This document shows positions 48,301 to 58,104 of a stretch of DNA of 64,000 nucleotides, in pieces. The DNA lies in contig CP013099.1 of NCBI GenBank assembly GCA_001447805.1, forward strand, positions 1,488,001-1,552,000. The letters run 5' to 3'. The stretch is from Candidatus Tenderia electrophaga (GTDB taxonomy: Bacteria > Pseudomonadota > Gammaproteobacteria > Tenderiales > Tenderiaceae). Each line of letters begins with the position of its first letter. The first letter of the stretch is position 1. The notes under the pieces are model-generated. The model was not told where the DNA came from, made no database searches, and saw only the letters and a list, made by a program, of their open reading frames with translations. The translations under genes and the position numbers were made by a program.

Positions 48301-48418
48301 CGCCCAGGGCTTTTATTGCAGCCCGGCAGTGGACCCGGAAACATTCCAGGCCTTGCTGCGCGGCGATTGGCGCTTGCAAGATCAGGCGTCGAGATTGGAA
48401 CACAGCCCGGGGCCATGA
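45353..48418 (+). CDS. Membrane PAS-GGDEF-EAL protein with degenerate GGDEF, likely c-di-GMP phosphodiesterase
   Basis: 1021 residues (ATG 45353 or 45356). Two N-terminal membrane helices (about 12-32 and 50-70) are followed by four PAS/PAC units (about 80-195, 200-315, 325-445 and 450-570), a GGDEF domain and an EAL domain. The GGDEF signature is replaced by AADQF (659-663) in VARLAADQFVVVL, so cyclase activity is unlikely. The EAL domain is intact: E787 in GAEALLRW, LELTESLVMED and DDFGTGYSSL near 908. It should hydrolyse c-di-GMP, possibly with GTP-binding regulation by the degenerate domain. Confidence 0.92.
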   Translation: MMSRFRLNRSHTQLLIVYLVLSAVWIVLSDYGLRLLIDDVDSLTRGQTFKGWVFITLTGLLLYLLLRWQERKTLSLKNQVERFAQTFGHVPLGVAYLNISGEWVEVNDSLCRMLGCGRGELRQLDFVTMCTVGNTAVDSTDMRRLFWGDVDTLSVETDFRRADGARLPLRVTGTLVRNARGEPSYVVAFFENLSRQRHIEQRLRDHLENSPLAVLELDRNLCVSYWSPQAEIMFGWSAAEVLGRPWITWRFIHDEDRQWVEDATAELLSRRSSRSVIRNRNYTRSGEVRDCIWYNSILIDEQGDVLSILSQGNDITEREQAYRELRDAKKLLEKIFVSLREAVFVIDPKDRRIVACNDAVTEILGYRPEELIGRDTEMLHVDHEHFERFSRDYDAKLAETGTVQMEYQLRRRDGTIIDTENTITMIDAGEALEATQVVSVVRDISARKQAAEQQRLAAMVFDNANEAIVIADAERSIVYTNPAFHKMTGYAAEEVKGQGPTMLDPGIHDDTFYNTMWETVDHDGHWQGEVASRRRNGQTYPTWLSISAVRNAAGAVMNYILIATDLSEQRRLDERVRYLSFHDSVTGLLNRPAMVERLEQAIIHCQRAKRDVAVLILNIDRFKMVNDSLGHAVGDLLLKQVARDLRGAVRAGDSVARLAADQFVVVLSELARPDDVGPVLEKITASVGNLQSIDGQEVYVGFSIGVALYPRDGDRSEVLVRNADVAMNQARAEGGGRYRFFTRQMHDRAVDLLAMEGELRRAVERGELKVCYQPQISVVNERIVGAEALLRWQSKRYGAVSPARFIPVAEASGLILPIGRWIFEQVVRQTRIWRDEGLLSGSVAVNLSARQFREAQLAQTIRESLDREGLPAEALELELTESLVMEDAVQAAKILAELKAMGLRLSMDDFGTGYSSLSHLKRFPFDTLKIDQSFVRDITVDSDDAAIADSIIAMAHAMGMRVIAEGVEDAEQLAHLRRRGCDFAQGFYCSPAVDPETFQALLRGDWRLQDQASRLEHSPGP

Positions 48419-48428
48419 GCCGCCTGGA

Positions 48429-49070
48429 TTATTCAGAGCTGAGGTAAATATCTCCATACCAGGCCATGGCGCTTTGTCCGGTATCGTCGCTGTCGCTCAT
48501 GATGGCGATCGCGTTGGCTTCATCGATGTCTGCGCCGAACAGACGTTTGAAATCCTCGCGCACGTTGCGTTTTTCCGTGATCCACTGATCGGTGTCAGCG
48601 GCGCCCGATTGCACGGCGATCATCTTGGCGTTGCCGGTATAGGCATTGTCCCAGGTGGTGTCGACGGCTTGGTTGCTGGACCAGACGTAATTGATGGCCT
48701 TGGTCTTCCAGAAAAACAGGCCGCCCGAGACCACCACGTAGACCCGCGCCGGGTAATCATCGCCCTGTTTGCTGCGCTCGTTGTGGCCCGAATAAATGTT
48801 GTCCACTCTCCAGGACCAGTTGAGGTAGGGCGTTTTATTGAGATCGATGTCGATTTCGCGAAACAGGCCCGAGGCGCTGGCCTGGGTGTCGGCGCGCAGG
48901 ACCTTGCGGCCGTTCATTTCGACCACTTGGTAATCGGTGTGCCCGGCGAATGACTCCTCTTCCCACCCGTCTAGTCCGCTCTGGGAAAAATCGCCTAGCG
49001 TGACAGTTGCCGCCAGCGCGGTGCCGCTGATACACATTGATAGAATGGCCCAGTGCTTGCTTCGACGCAT
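48429..49070 (-). CDS. DUF3047 exported protein
   Basis: 213 residues with a signal peptide (about 1-21, ending GTALAATV). DUF3047 features are visible: YLNWSWRVDNIYSGHNERSK, GDDYPARVYVVVSGG and NVREDFKRLFGADIDE. Function unknown, probably a periplasmic jelly-roll fold. It converges on the EAL gene, whose stop lies 10 bases away, and is divergent from radA. Confidence 0.85.
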   Translation of the reverse strand: MRRSKHWAILSMCISGTALAATVTLGDFSQSGLDGWEEESFAGHTDYQVVEMNGRKVLRADTQASASGLFREIDIDLNKTPYLNWSWRVDNIYSGHNERSKQGDDYPARVYVVVSGGLFFWKTKAINYVWSSNQAVDTTWDNAYTGNAKMIAVQSGAADTDQWITEKRNVREDFKRLFGADIDEANAIAIMSDSDDTGQSAMAWYGDIYLSSE

Positions 49071-49157
49071 GTCGACTCCCGTGATAAAGTTGTAGGATTG
49101 AATTGGTCGCCGTCGGCGACCGCTCCTTACACGACATTCTGAGCTGTTTTTCCCGGT

Positions 49158-50525
49158 ATGGCCAAATCAAAAACTGTCTATAGCTGCACCGAGTGCGGCG
49201 CGCAGCAACCCAAATGGGCCGGTCAGTGCCCGGACTGCAATGCCTGGAACGCCATGGTGGAGGTGGTGGCGGTGGCCGCCCCGGCCAAGTCCAATCCGCG
49301 CTTTTCCGGCTATGCCGGCAGTGCCGAGGCGGTGGTGCAGTCCCTGGCCGAGGTCAAACCCGGCGATGTGGCGCGCACTCCCACCGGCCAGACCGAGCTG
49401 GACCGGGTGCTGGGCGGCGGCTTGGTGCCGGGTTCGGTGATCCTCATTGGCGGTGATCCGGGCATCGGCAAATCCACCTTGTTATTGCAGACGCTGGCGC
49501 TGCTGAGTGAACAGTTGAACACGCTCTACGTCACCGGCGAAGAGTCGCTGGAGCAGGTCAGTATGCGCGCCCACCGTTTAAATCTGACTGCCGACAAGGT
49601 GCGGCTGCTGGCCGAGACCAATATTGAGGCCATTCTCAATCACGCCCGCAACGAGCAGCCCCAGGTGGTCGTGATCGATTCCATCCAGACCATCTACACC
49701 GAGTTGCTGCAGTCGGCGCCGGGGGCGGTGGCCCAGGTGCGCGAGAGCGCCGCGCAACTGGTGCGCTACGCCAAGAAGAGCGGCACGGCCCTGTTTCTGG
49801 TGGGCCATGTCACCAAGGAAGGTACCCTGGCCGGGCCGCGCGTGCTGGAACACATGGTGGATACGGTGCTGTATTTCGAGGGTGACAGCAGCAGCCAGTT
49901 TCGCGTGGTGCGCGCCATCAAGAATCGCTTCGGCGCGGTCAACGAACTGGGCGTGTTCGCTATGACCGAGAAGGGGCTGAAGGAGGTGAGCAATCCCTCG
50001 GCTATCTTTTTATCGCGTCATCAGGAACAGGTGCCGGGCAGCGTCATCATGGTCACCCGCGAGGGCAGCCGGCCGCTGCTGGTGGAGGTGCAGGCGCTGG
50101 TGGCGGAGAGCCATCTGGGCAATCCGCGCCGCGTCACCGTGGGCCTGGATCAGAACCGCCTGGCCATGCTACTGGCGGTGCTGCAGCGCCACGGCGGCAT
50201 CGCCACCTACGACCAGGACGTCTTCATCAACGTGGTGGGCGGGGTGCGCGTCACCGAGACCGCCGCCGATCTGCCGCTGTTGCTGGCCGGGCTCTCCAGC
50301 CTGCGCAACCGGCCCCTGCCCAAGGACATGATCGTCTTCGGCGAGGTCGGGCTGGCGGGGGAGATCCGGCCGGTGCAGGGCGGCCTGGAGCGCTTGAAGG
50401 AAGCAGCCAAGCACGGCTTCAAGCGGGCGGTGGTGCCCAAGGCCAATGCCCCCAAGCGCGGCAGTCTGCAGGATATGGAGATTATCGCCGTGGAACGACT
50501 GGGCGATGCGGTGGATGTGTTCTAG
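49158..50525 (+). CDS. radA: DNA repair protein RadA
   Basis: 455 residues, standard size. An N-terminal four-cysteine zinc finger (CTECGAQQPKWAGQCPDC), Walker A GGDPGIGKSTLLLQ, the RadA-specific KNRFG motif in AIKNRFGAVNELG and a C-terminal Lon-like domain (FGEVGLAGEIRPVQGG) are all present. It acts as a DnaB-like helicase in branch migration during recombination. Confidence 0.96.
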   Translation: MAKSKTVYSCTECGAQQPKWAGQCPDCNAWNAMVEVVAVAAPAKSNPRFSGYAGSAEAVVQSLAEVKPGDVARTPTGQTELDRVLGGGLVPGSVILIGGDPGIGKSTLLLQTLALLSEQLNTLYVTGEESLEQVSMRAHRLNLTADKVRLLAETNIEAILNHARNEQPQVVVIDSIQTIYTELLQSAPGAVAQVRESAAQLVRYAKKSGTALFLVGHVTKEGTLAGPRVLEHMVDTVLYFEGDSSSQFRVVRAIKNRFGAVNELGVFAMTEKGLKEVSNPSAIFLSRHQEQVPGSVIMVTREGSRPLLVEVQALVAESHLGNPRRVTVGLDQNRLAMLLAVLQRHGGIATYDQDVFINVVGGVRVTETAADLPLLLAGLSSLRNRPLPKDMIVFGEVGLAGEIRPVQGGLERLKEAAKHGFKRAVVPKANAPKRGSLQDMEIIAVERLGDAVDVF

Positions 50526-50596
50526 CCCGGCTTTCTCGCCACCGTTGGCAGCGAGATGAAGCGGAGGATGGGAAGTGCGGGCGAGTCCCGGGCGGC

Positions 50597-50959
50597 CTAT
50601 TTCCAGTTGAGCAGTTCCAGCTCCCGGTTCAACAGCGCCGCGTCGCCCAGGTTCAGCTCCACCAGGCGGCGCAGGTGGGCGACGCTGTCCACATCGATGT
50701 TGGCGACTTGCAGGCCTACACGGCCATCCTGACGATGGGCCACGGCCACCTCGGCGGAGATGACGGGGCCGGCATCGGAAAACAGGATCTCGGCGTTTAA
50801 CTGCTGCCCGACCACCGGGTCCCAATCCTCAGGCGCCCTGACCAGCAGGCCGTTGAGCGAGATATCCAGCATGGCGGTACGCCATTCCTTGCCGCCCGTG
50901 CTGAGCAGCACGGTGGCATCGAAGGGGATGCGGCTGAATCGTCTTTTTTCGTCAGTCAC
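50597..50959 (-). CDS. PilZ-domain c-di-GMP receptor
   Basis: 120 residues from GTG 50959, with AGGAG seven bases upstream; an ATG at 51067 would overlap dapE and is rejected. The c-di-GMP motifs are RRFSR near the N-terminus and DISLNGLLV in the core. It consists of a single PilZ domain. It lies 35 bases after dapE on the same strand, so it probably shares the dapE transcript. Target unknown. Confidence 0.85.
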   Translation of the reverse strand: MTDEKRRFSRIPFDATVLLSTGGKEWRTAMLDISLNGLLVRAPEDWDPVVGQQLNAEILFSDAGPVISAEVAVAHRQDGRVGLQVANIDVDSVAHLRRLVELNLGDAALLNRELELLNWK

Positions 50960-50994
50960 GGCGGGCTCCTTATTGATTGTGCATCTTGAGTTAG

Positions 50995-53046
<2,052 letters not shown>

Positions 53047-53066
53047 CCCCTGCGGCAGTGCCTGTC

Positions 53067-53825
53067 TCAGGTCTTTGAATGGGAGAGACGCCTGGTGTCA
53101 TCGCCATGAGTATTTCCCTTGCAGGACAACACGAATACCAGGAACTCGAGGCAGCCGAACAGCAATAAGAGATAGGCGAATAACTCGCTTCCCTCCTCTA
53201 CAATGCGTGCTATCAGTCGTAGATAGTGCTCTTGCAGCGCGGCCTCCCAGAATGCCTGGCGGCCGAACAAGCGCGAAAACACGACGGCCAGGAAGGCGGA
53301 TAACAAGATGCCCGCCGGCGCCGCGGCCAAGATGCGTAGGATCTGTTGCCTGAGGAAAAAGCCGTGTTTCCAGACGATGAATAAGATGTACGCCAACAAC
53401 AGGCTGACGATGGCCTGCCAGGCGCCATCGAAGATATATTGGTCGAGTATCTGATCCAGCTCGCGCACACTGGCCATCAAGGGGAGTATGGCCAAGGTCA
53501 CAAAGCCCTCATTGAGCACGGGCATCTGTCGGGCGCAGATCGCCAATAGGATGCCACATGAGACCAGAAGCGTAATCTGCGTCCACTCCAAAATGCCGTT
53601 CTCGGCAACGATGGATTCGCTGTCTTGGTCCTGGACCATCATGCCGAGGATCTGGAATACCAGTGCCGAAACGGCCACATAGAACGAGATCCTGAGGGCA
53701 GGCGACACTACCTGGCGTTGCCCCGTCAGCACTTGATCCATGATGCGCCGCCCACCTGTTCGTATACGAACAGGTGAACTAGATAGTCTTGCCTTCGTTG
53801 AGGCCCCTTTGTAGAGCTGATCCAT
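53067..53825 (-). CDS. Integral membrane protein of unknown function
   Basis: 252 residues from ATG 53825, chosen for AAGGAAG seven bases upstream; ATG 53870 and ATG 53741 are alternatives. About five to six membrane helices are visible (for example SFYVAVSALVFQILGMMV and AIVSLLLAYILFIVWKHGFF), with an acidic IARIVEEGSELFAY before the last helix. No family recognised. It converges on djlA. Confidence 0.68.
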   Translation of the reverse strand: MDQLYKGASTKARLSSSPVRIRTGGRRIMDQVLTGQRQVVSPALRISFYVAVSALVFQILGMMVQDQDSESIVAENGILEWTQITLLVSCGILLAICARQMPVLNEGFVTLAILPLMASVRELDQILDQYIFDGAWQAIVSLLLAYILFIVWKHGFFLRQQILRILAAAPAGILLSAFLAVVFSRLFGRQAFWEAALQEHYLRLIARIVEEGSELFAYLLLLFGCLEFLVFVLSCKGNTHGDDTRRLSHSKT

Positions 53826-53890
53826 GGCAGATCTTCCTTGTCTCGAGTATCGGGCTTGCACGCTATTCACCGAAGTGTAAGCCGAGTGCG

Positions 53891-54271
53891 ATGTGTAAAA
53901 ATATAGTTACTCCCTGTACCGTACTCAAGTATATCGACATCTTTCTGGGCGAGGCGACATCCCCGCTAAAAACAGGGGTGATCGAAGCGGAAAACCCCAA
54001 CTGGCGCGTGATACCCGACCTGGCCACCGACGCATCCATCCTGGAGGTGATTAATGACGCCGGTGAGCACTATATTCCCGACGTCGACATGCAGACCGGG
54101 CGCAAGGCGCTGGAGTGTTACAGCTCTCAGGGTGAGGACTTCAACTCGGTGCGCGGCGAGACCTGGTGGCGGCGCACCTATCAACGCGGTGATTGGCGCA
54201 TTAAAATCATCACCCGTACCGTCCTCACCTCCAGCGCCACCGATTTTTATCTTCGCGGTGCTTATCGATAA
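53891..54271 (+). pseudogene. Probable C-terminal remnant of a CocE/NonD-type acyl hydrolase
   Basis: A frame from ATG 53891 encodes 126 residues with CYSSQGEDFNSVRGETWW and YQRGDWRIKIITRTVLTSSA. This resembles the last part of X-Pro dipeptidyl-peptidase/CocE-type hydrolases, where a sandwich domain ends with comparable RGDWRV and TDADxF-like strands. The catalytic domain is absent and no good ribosome binding site is present. It could be a decayed gene or a small independent protein. Confidence 0.45.
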
Positions 54272-54310
54272 TGCGTTTGCGCGTGTGCGCCGGGAATTGT
54301 TCGGCGACGA

Positions 54311-54655
54311 CTACTTAAAAAGCGCTTCGTACTCTTCAGGCTTGAAACCCACCTGCAGCGTCTTGCCCGTATCCAGCACCGGACGCTTCACCAGGCTCGG
54401 CTTGGCCAGCATCAGCGCGATGGCCTTGGCCGCGTTGACGTCCTCGCGCTCCGCCTCGGACAGCTTGCGCCAGGTCAGGCCGCGGCGGTTGACCAATGCC
54501 TCCCAGCCCAATTGCTTGACCCAGGTCTTGAGCTGTTTCTCATCCAGCGCTGCCTTTTTGTAGTCATGGAATTCGTATTCAACACCGTGCTCGTCCAGCC
54601 ACTTGAAGGCTTTCTTCATGGTGTCGCAGTTCTTGATGCCGTAGATAGTCGTCAT
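54311..54655 (-). CDS. ArsC-family reductase-like protein (YffB/Spx type)
   Basis: 114 residues. The thioredoxin-like ArsC fold shows TIYGIKNCDTMKKAFKWLDE with the single N-terminal cysteine, and later KPSLVKRPVLDTG. YffB proteins use glutathione-dependent chemistry, but the physiological substrate is unknown. The gene follows dapD in the same direction, as is common next to lysine genes in Gammaproteobacteria. Confidence 0.9.
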   Translation of the reverse strand: MTTIYGIKNCDTMKKAFKWLDEHGVEYEFHDYKKAALDEKQLKTWVKQLGWEALVNRRGLTWRKLSEAEREDVNAAKAIALMLAKPSLVKRPVLDTGKTLQVGFKPEEYEALFK

Positions 54656-54675
54656 GATCTGTTATTGAAATTGTT

Positions 54676-54740
54676 AACCGCGAAGGACGCGAAGGGACGC
54701 AAAGAAAAATCCTTAGCGATCCTTTGCGTCCTTCGCGGTT
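54676..54740. repeat. Long inverted repeat between dapD and the ArsC-like gene
   Basis: AACCGCGAAGGACGC (54676-54690) pairs with GCGTCCTTCGCGGTT (54726-54740), and the inner sequence (GACGCAAAG with CTTTGCGTC) offers a second pairing. It forms a hairpin of about 65 bases within the dapC-dapD-arsC-like transcript and could act as a processing or attenuation element or a dispersed intergenic repeat. Confidence 0.7.
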
Positions 54741-54748
54741 AGATGTAT

Positions 54749-55570
54749 TTATATATCCCGCAGCAGTTCGTTAATACCCACCTTGCCGCGGGTCTTTTCG
54801 TCCACCTGCTTGACGATCACGGCGCAGTAGAGGTTGCAGCTGCCGTCCTTGGAGGGCAGGCTGCCCGAGACCACCACCGAACCGGCCGGGATGCGGCCGA
54901 AGCTGACTTCGCCGGTTTCGCGGTTGAAGATCTTGGTGCTCTGGCCAATGTAAACGCCCATGGAGATCACCGAACCCTCTTCGACGATCACGCCTTCGAC
55001 GATCTCGGAGCGGGCACCGATGAAGCAGTTGTCTTCGATAATGGTGGGGGCGGCCTGCAGCGGCTCCAATACACCGCCGATGCCGACACCGCCGGACAGA
55101 TGCACGTTCTTGCCGATCTGGGCGCAGGAGCCGACGGTGGCCCAGGTGTCGACCATGGTGCCGCTGTCCACGTAGGCGCCGATGTTGACGTAAGAGGGCA
55201 TCAGCACGGTGTTGGGGGCGATGTATGAGCCTTTGCGTACGGTGGCGGGCGGCACCACGCGCACGCCCGAGTCGCGGAAGTCGCGCGAGTTGTAGTCGGC
55301 ATACTTGGAATCCACCTTGTCGAAATAGTTGGTGAAGCCGCCCTTCATGAAGGAGTTGTCCTGAATGCGGAACGACAGCAGCACCGCCTTTTTCAGCCAC
55401 TCGTTCACCATCCAGTCGCCGTTCACCTTTTCGGCGACGCGCATGTCACCGTTGTCCAGCTTGTTGAGGGCTTCCAGTACAGCCTCTTTCACATGGGTGT
55501 CGACGCTGCGCGGGCTGATGTCGGCGCGGTGTTCAAAGGCTTCTTCGATGATTTTTTGCAGATCAGACAT
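54749..55570 (-). CDS. dapD: Tetrahydrodipicolinate N-succinyltransferase
   Basis: 273 residues, the normal size. The N-terminal helical part is followed by a left-handed beta-helix of hexapeptide repeats ([20 protein letters not shown], later [20 protein letters not shown]). It succinylates tetrahydrodipicolinate with succinyl-CoA, which links lysine synthesis to the suc genes elsewhere in the window. GGAG lies 10 bases upstream. It follows dapC by 23 bases. Confidence 0.96.
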   Translation of the reverse strand: MSDLQKIIEEAFEHRADISPRSVDTHVKEAVLEALNKLDNGDMRVAEKVNGDWMVNEWLKKAVLLSFRIQDNSFMKGGFTNYFDKVDSKYADYNSRDFRDSGVRVVPPATVRKGSYIAPNTVLMPSYVNIGAYVDSGTMVDTWATVGSCAQIGKNVHLSGGVGIGGVLEPLQAAPTIIEDNCFIGARSEIVEGVIVEEGSVISMGVYIGQSTKIFNRETGEVSFGRIPAGSVVVSGSLPSKDGSCNLYCAVIVKQVDEKTRGKVGINELLRDI

Positions 55571-55593
55571 GGGTTACAACTCCGTGTTTGTTT

Positions 55594-56793
55594 TTAAAGA
55601 GAGTTAATGAAATTCTTGATGCGGTTGGCGGCATCGACGCATTCATCCTGCGGCGCCACCAGCGCCATGCGCACATGGTTGGCGCCCGGATTAGCGCCGT
55701 GGGCGTCGCGCGACAGATAGCTGCCCGGCAGCACGGTAACGTTCTGTTCTGCGAACAGACGCCGGGCGAACTCGGCATCGTCGATGGGCGTGCGCGGCCA
55801 GAGATAGAAACCGGCGGCGGGCTGTGTCACTTCCAGGGCATCGCCGAGAATATCGAGCACCGCGGCGAACTTGGCGCGATAGAGCTCGCGGTTGTGCTGC
55901 ACGTGGGTTTCATCCTGCCATGCCTTGATACTGGCGGCCTGGTGATAGGGCGGCATGGCGCTGCCGTGATAGGTGCGATAGAGCAGGAATTTCTGGATCA
56001 GCTCGGCATCGCCGGCGACAAAACCGGAGCGCATGCCGGGCAGGTTGGAGCGCTTGGAGAGGCTGTGAAACACCACGCAGCGGCGGTAGTCATCACGGCC
56101 CATCTGCGCCGCCACCTGCAACAGCCCGACCGGGGCGTTGTCTTCGTCCGGATAGATCTCGGAATAGCACTCATCGGCGGCGATGATGAAATCATGCCGG
56201 TCCGCCAGCCCGATCAGCCTCTCCAGCGTAGCGCGGTCGATCACGGCGCCGGTCGGATTGCCCGGGCTGCACAGATAGATCAGCTGACAGCGCTGCCATA
56301 CCGGCGCGGGCACGGCGTCGAAATCGGGCAGATAATGGTTGTCCGCGCTGCAGTTTAAATAGTAAGGTTCGGCCCCGGCGAGCAGGGCGGCGCCCTCGTA
56401 GATCTGGTAAAACGGATTGGGCATCAGCACCAACGGAGGATCGGCGCTGCGATCCACCATTGCCTGGGCGAAGGCGAACAGCGCCTCGCGCGTGCCGTTG
56501 ACCGGGATGACGTGGCGCTCGGCATCAATACTGCCCGGCGGCAATTGAAAACGGGCGCTCAACCAGTCAGCGGCGGCCTGACGCAGCGCTGGCAACCCCT
56601 TGGTGGTGGGGTAATTGGCCAAGCCATGCAGATGTGTGAGAAGCTCTTCCGCCACGAATTGCGGCGCCTCGTGCTTGGGTTCGCCGATGGAAAGGGCGAT
56701 ATGGCCGAGCCCCGCGGGCGGCTGAGCGCCGGACTTGAGGCGGGCCAGCTTCTCAAAGGGGTAGGGCTGTAATTTGTTCAGATCCTGATTCAT
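55594..56793 (-). CDS. dapC: Succinyldiaminopimelate transaminase
   Basis: 399 residues of the class I/II aminotransferase fold. NYPTTKGLPALR, LCSPGNPTG and the PLP lysine in HSLSKRSNLPGMRSGF are visible. The N-terminus (NKLQPYPFEKLARLKSGAQP) is typical of the DapC subgroup. It makes N-succinyl-diaminopimelate precursor between DapD and DapE. Together with dapD it forms a lysine operon. Confidence 0.92.
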   Translation of the reverse strand: MNQDLNKLQPYPFEKLARLKSGAQPPAGLGHIALSIGEPKHEAPQFVAEELLTHLHGLANYPTTKGLPALRQAAADWLSARFQLPPGSIDAERHVIPVNGTREALFAFAQAMVDRSADPPLVLMPNPFYQIYEGAALLAGAEPYYLNCSADNHYLPDFDAVPAPVWQRCQLIYLCSPGNPTGAVIDRATLERLIGLADRHDFIIAADECYSEIYPDEDNAPVGLLQVAAQMGRDDYRRCVVFHSLSKRSNLPGMRSGFVAGDAELIQKFLLYRTYHGSAMPPYHQAASIKAWQDETHVQHNRELYRAKFAAVLDILGDALEVTQPAAGFYLWPRTPIDDAEFARRLFAEQNVTVLPGSYLSRDAHGANPGANHVRMALVAPQDECVDAANRIKNFINSL

Positions 56794-56868
56794 GGGGCCG
56801 TAACGTGCCTGGTTGCCGCCGGCCCATGAGCCGACGCTTACACAAAACGCAGCATTATATCACCGACC

Positions 56869-57753
56869 ATGCCACTCAGACGATTTTCAGACCTGTTCCC
56901 CGTCCTCAGCCTGCTGTTCGTCGCCACCATCTGGGGCCTGTTATGGCTGCCGCTGCGCGGGCTCGATAGTGCTGGCATGAACGGCCTGTGGAGCACCCTG
57001 GTGGGCTACAGCGCCGCCCTGCTGCTGGCCCTGCCCATGTTGTGGCAGCTGCGGCGCGAGCTGCAGGACAACTTTCCCGCCCTAGTCGGCATCGCCCTGG
57101 CCAGCGGCTGGTGCAATATGGGGTTCATCCTCGCCGTGCTCGACGGCAACGTGGTGCGGGTGGTGCTGTTGTTCTACCTCTCGCCGCTGTGGGCCGTGTT
57201 GCTGGGCCACTTTATTCTCGGCGAACGCATGACCCCCTACGCCAAGTGGGTGATGACCGTCGCCATGTGCGGCGCGCTGATGATGTTATGGACGCCCGAG
57301 CTGGGCTACCCCTGGCCGCAGGACAGCGCCGACTGGCTGGCGCTGTCGGCAGGCTTCGCCTTCGCGCTCTCCAACGTGCTGGTGCGCAAAAACCAGCACG
57401 TATCCGTCGCCAACAAGGCCATCGCCGCCTGGTGGGGCGCCATCCTGCTGGCAGTTGGTCTGCTGGCCCTAGGCGACCCTGCTGTGCCGCGAGTGGGCCT
57501 GGAGATCTACAGCGGCGCCGTCCTGCTGGGCTTGTTCGGTTTGGCGTTGGCCACCATCGCGGTGCAATACGGCGTCACCCACATGCCGGTGCACCGCTCG
57601 GCGGTGATTATGCTGTTCGAACTTGTAGTCGCCACCACCTCATCACAACTGTTCACCGACGAGGTGGTGCGCCCCATCGAGTGGTTCGGCGGGGCGTTGA
57701 TTCTGACGGCGGCGTGGCTGATGGCGCGGCGCCAGGTCGAGGTGGGGGAGTAA
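56869..57753 (+). CDS. EamA/DMT-family transporter
   Basis: 294 residues with ten predicted membrane helices and the duplicated EamA pattern: FVATIWGLLWLPLRGL at the start, and an internal repeat with FLAVLDGNVVRVVLLFYLSP-like helix ends and a second half at about 150-290. DMT proteins usually export metabolites such as amino acids. It is divergent from dapC, 75 bases away, so export of an amino acid or related compound is possible. Confidence 0.88.
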   Translation: MPLRRFSDLFPVLSLLFVATIWGLLWLPLRGLDSAGMNGLWSTLVGYSAALLLALPMLWQLRRELQDNFPALVGIALASGWCNMGFILAVLDGNVVRVVLLFYLSPLWAVLLGHFILGERMTPYAKWVMTVAMCGALMMLWTPELGYPWPQDSADWLALSAGFAFALSNVLVRKNQHVSVANKAIAAWWGAILLAVGLLALGDPAVPRVGLEIYSGAVLLGLFGLALATIAVQYGVTHMPVHRSAVIMLFELVVATTSSQLFTDEVVRPIEWFGGALILTAAWLMARRQVEVGE

Positions 57754-57779
57754 GGTCTGCAGCGCTAATCACCCTTAGA

Positions 57780-58082
57780 GTGGGCATTATTGTATGCCCA
57801 TGGGGCTATTCTTATCCGGCATGGACCGATTTGCGCCAAGAAATTTATGATGCACGGCTTCTGGGTGTTGATCCGCAGATCCATCGGCTGAAAGGCAACG
57901 ATTACCGTCGCGCATCTGCGACAAATTATCGCACTCCCTTATCGGCCAGGCTGCATGCTATAAAGGCAAGACCGACCCGTGTTACACATCAAGAATCAAA
58001 AACCGCCGGAACCGCATGGTGCCTTTATCGTCGTATGAAGCTCATCGGCCAAATGACTGATCAATCCGGCTTTAAGTCGTAA
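57780..58082 (+). other. Possible small ORF, 100 codons, unrecognised
   Basis: After the DMT gene, GTG 57780 opens a frame of 100 codons ending at TAA 58080. The predicted peptide is basic, including WGYSYPAWTDLRQEIYDARL and TAWCLYRRMKLIG. There is no obvious ribosome binding site and no recognised family. The 351-base stretch between the DMT gene and the kinase holds nothing else. It may be a decayed gene. Confidence 0.25.
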
Positions 58083-58104
58083 CCTAATGGGACGCCACTG
58101 GCTT

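Noticed and set aside
56988-57753. Long plus-strand frame overlapping the DMT transporter
   Set aside because: Over the transporter gene it is an R/A/G-rich shadow. Only its tail beyond 57780 could be coding, and that is listed separately with low confidence.
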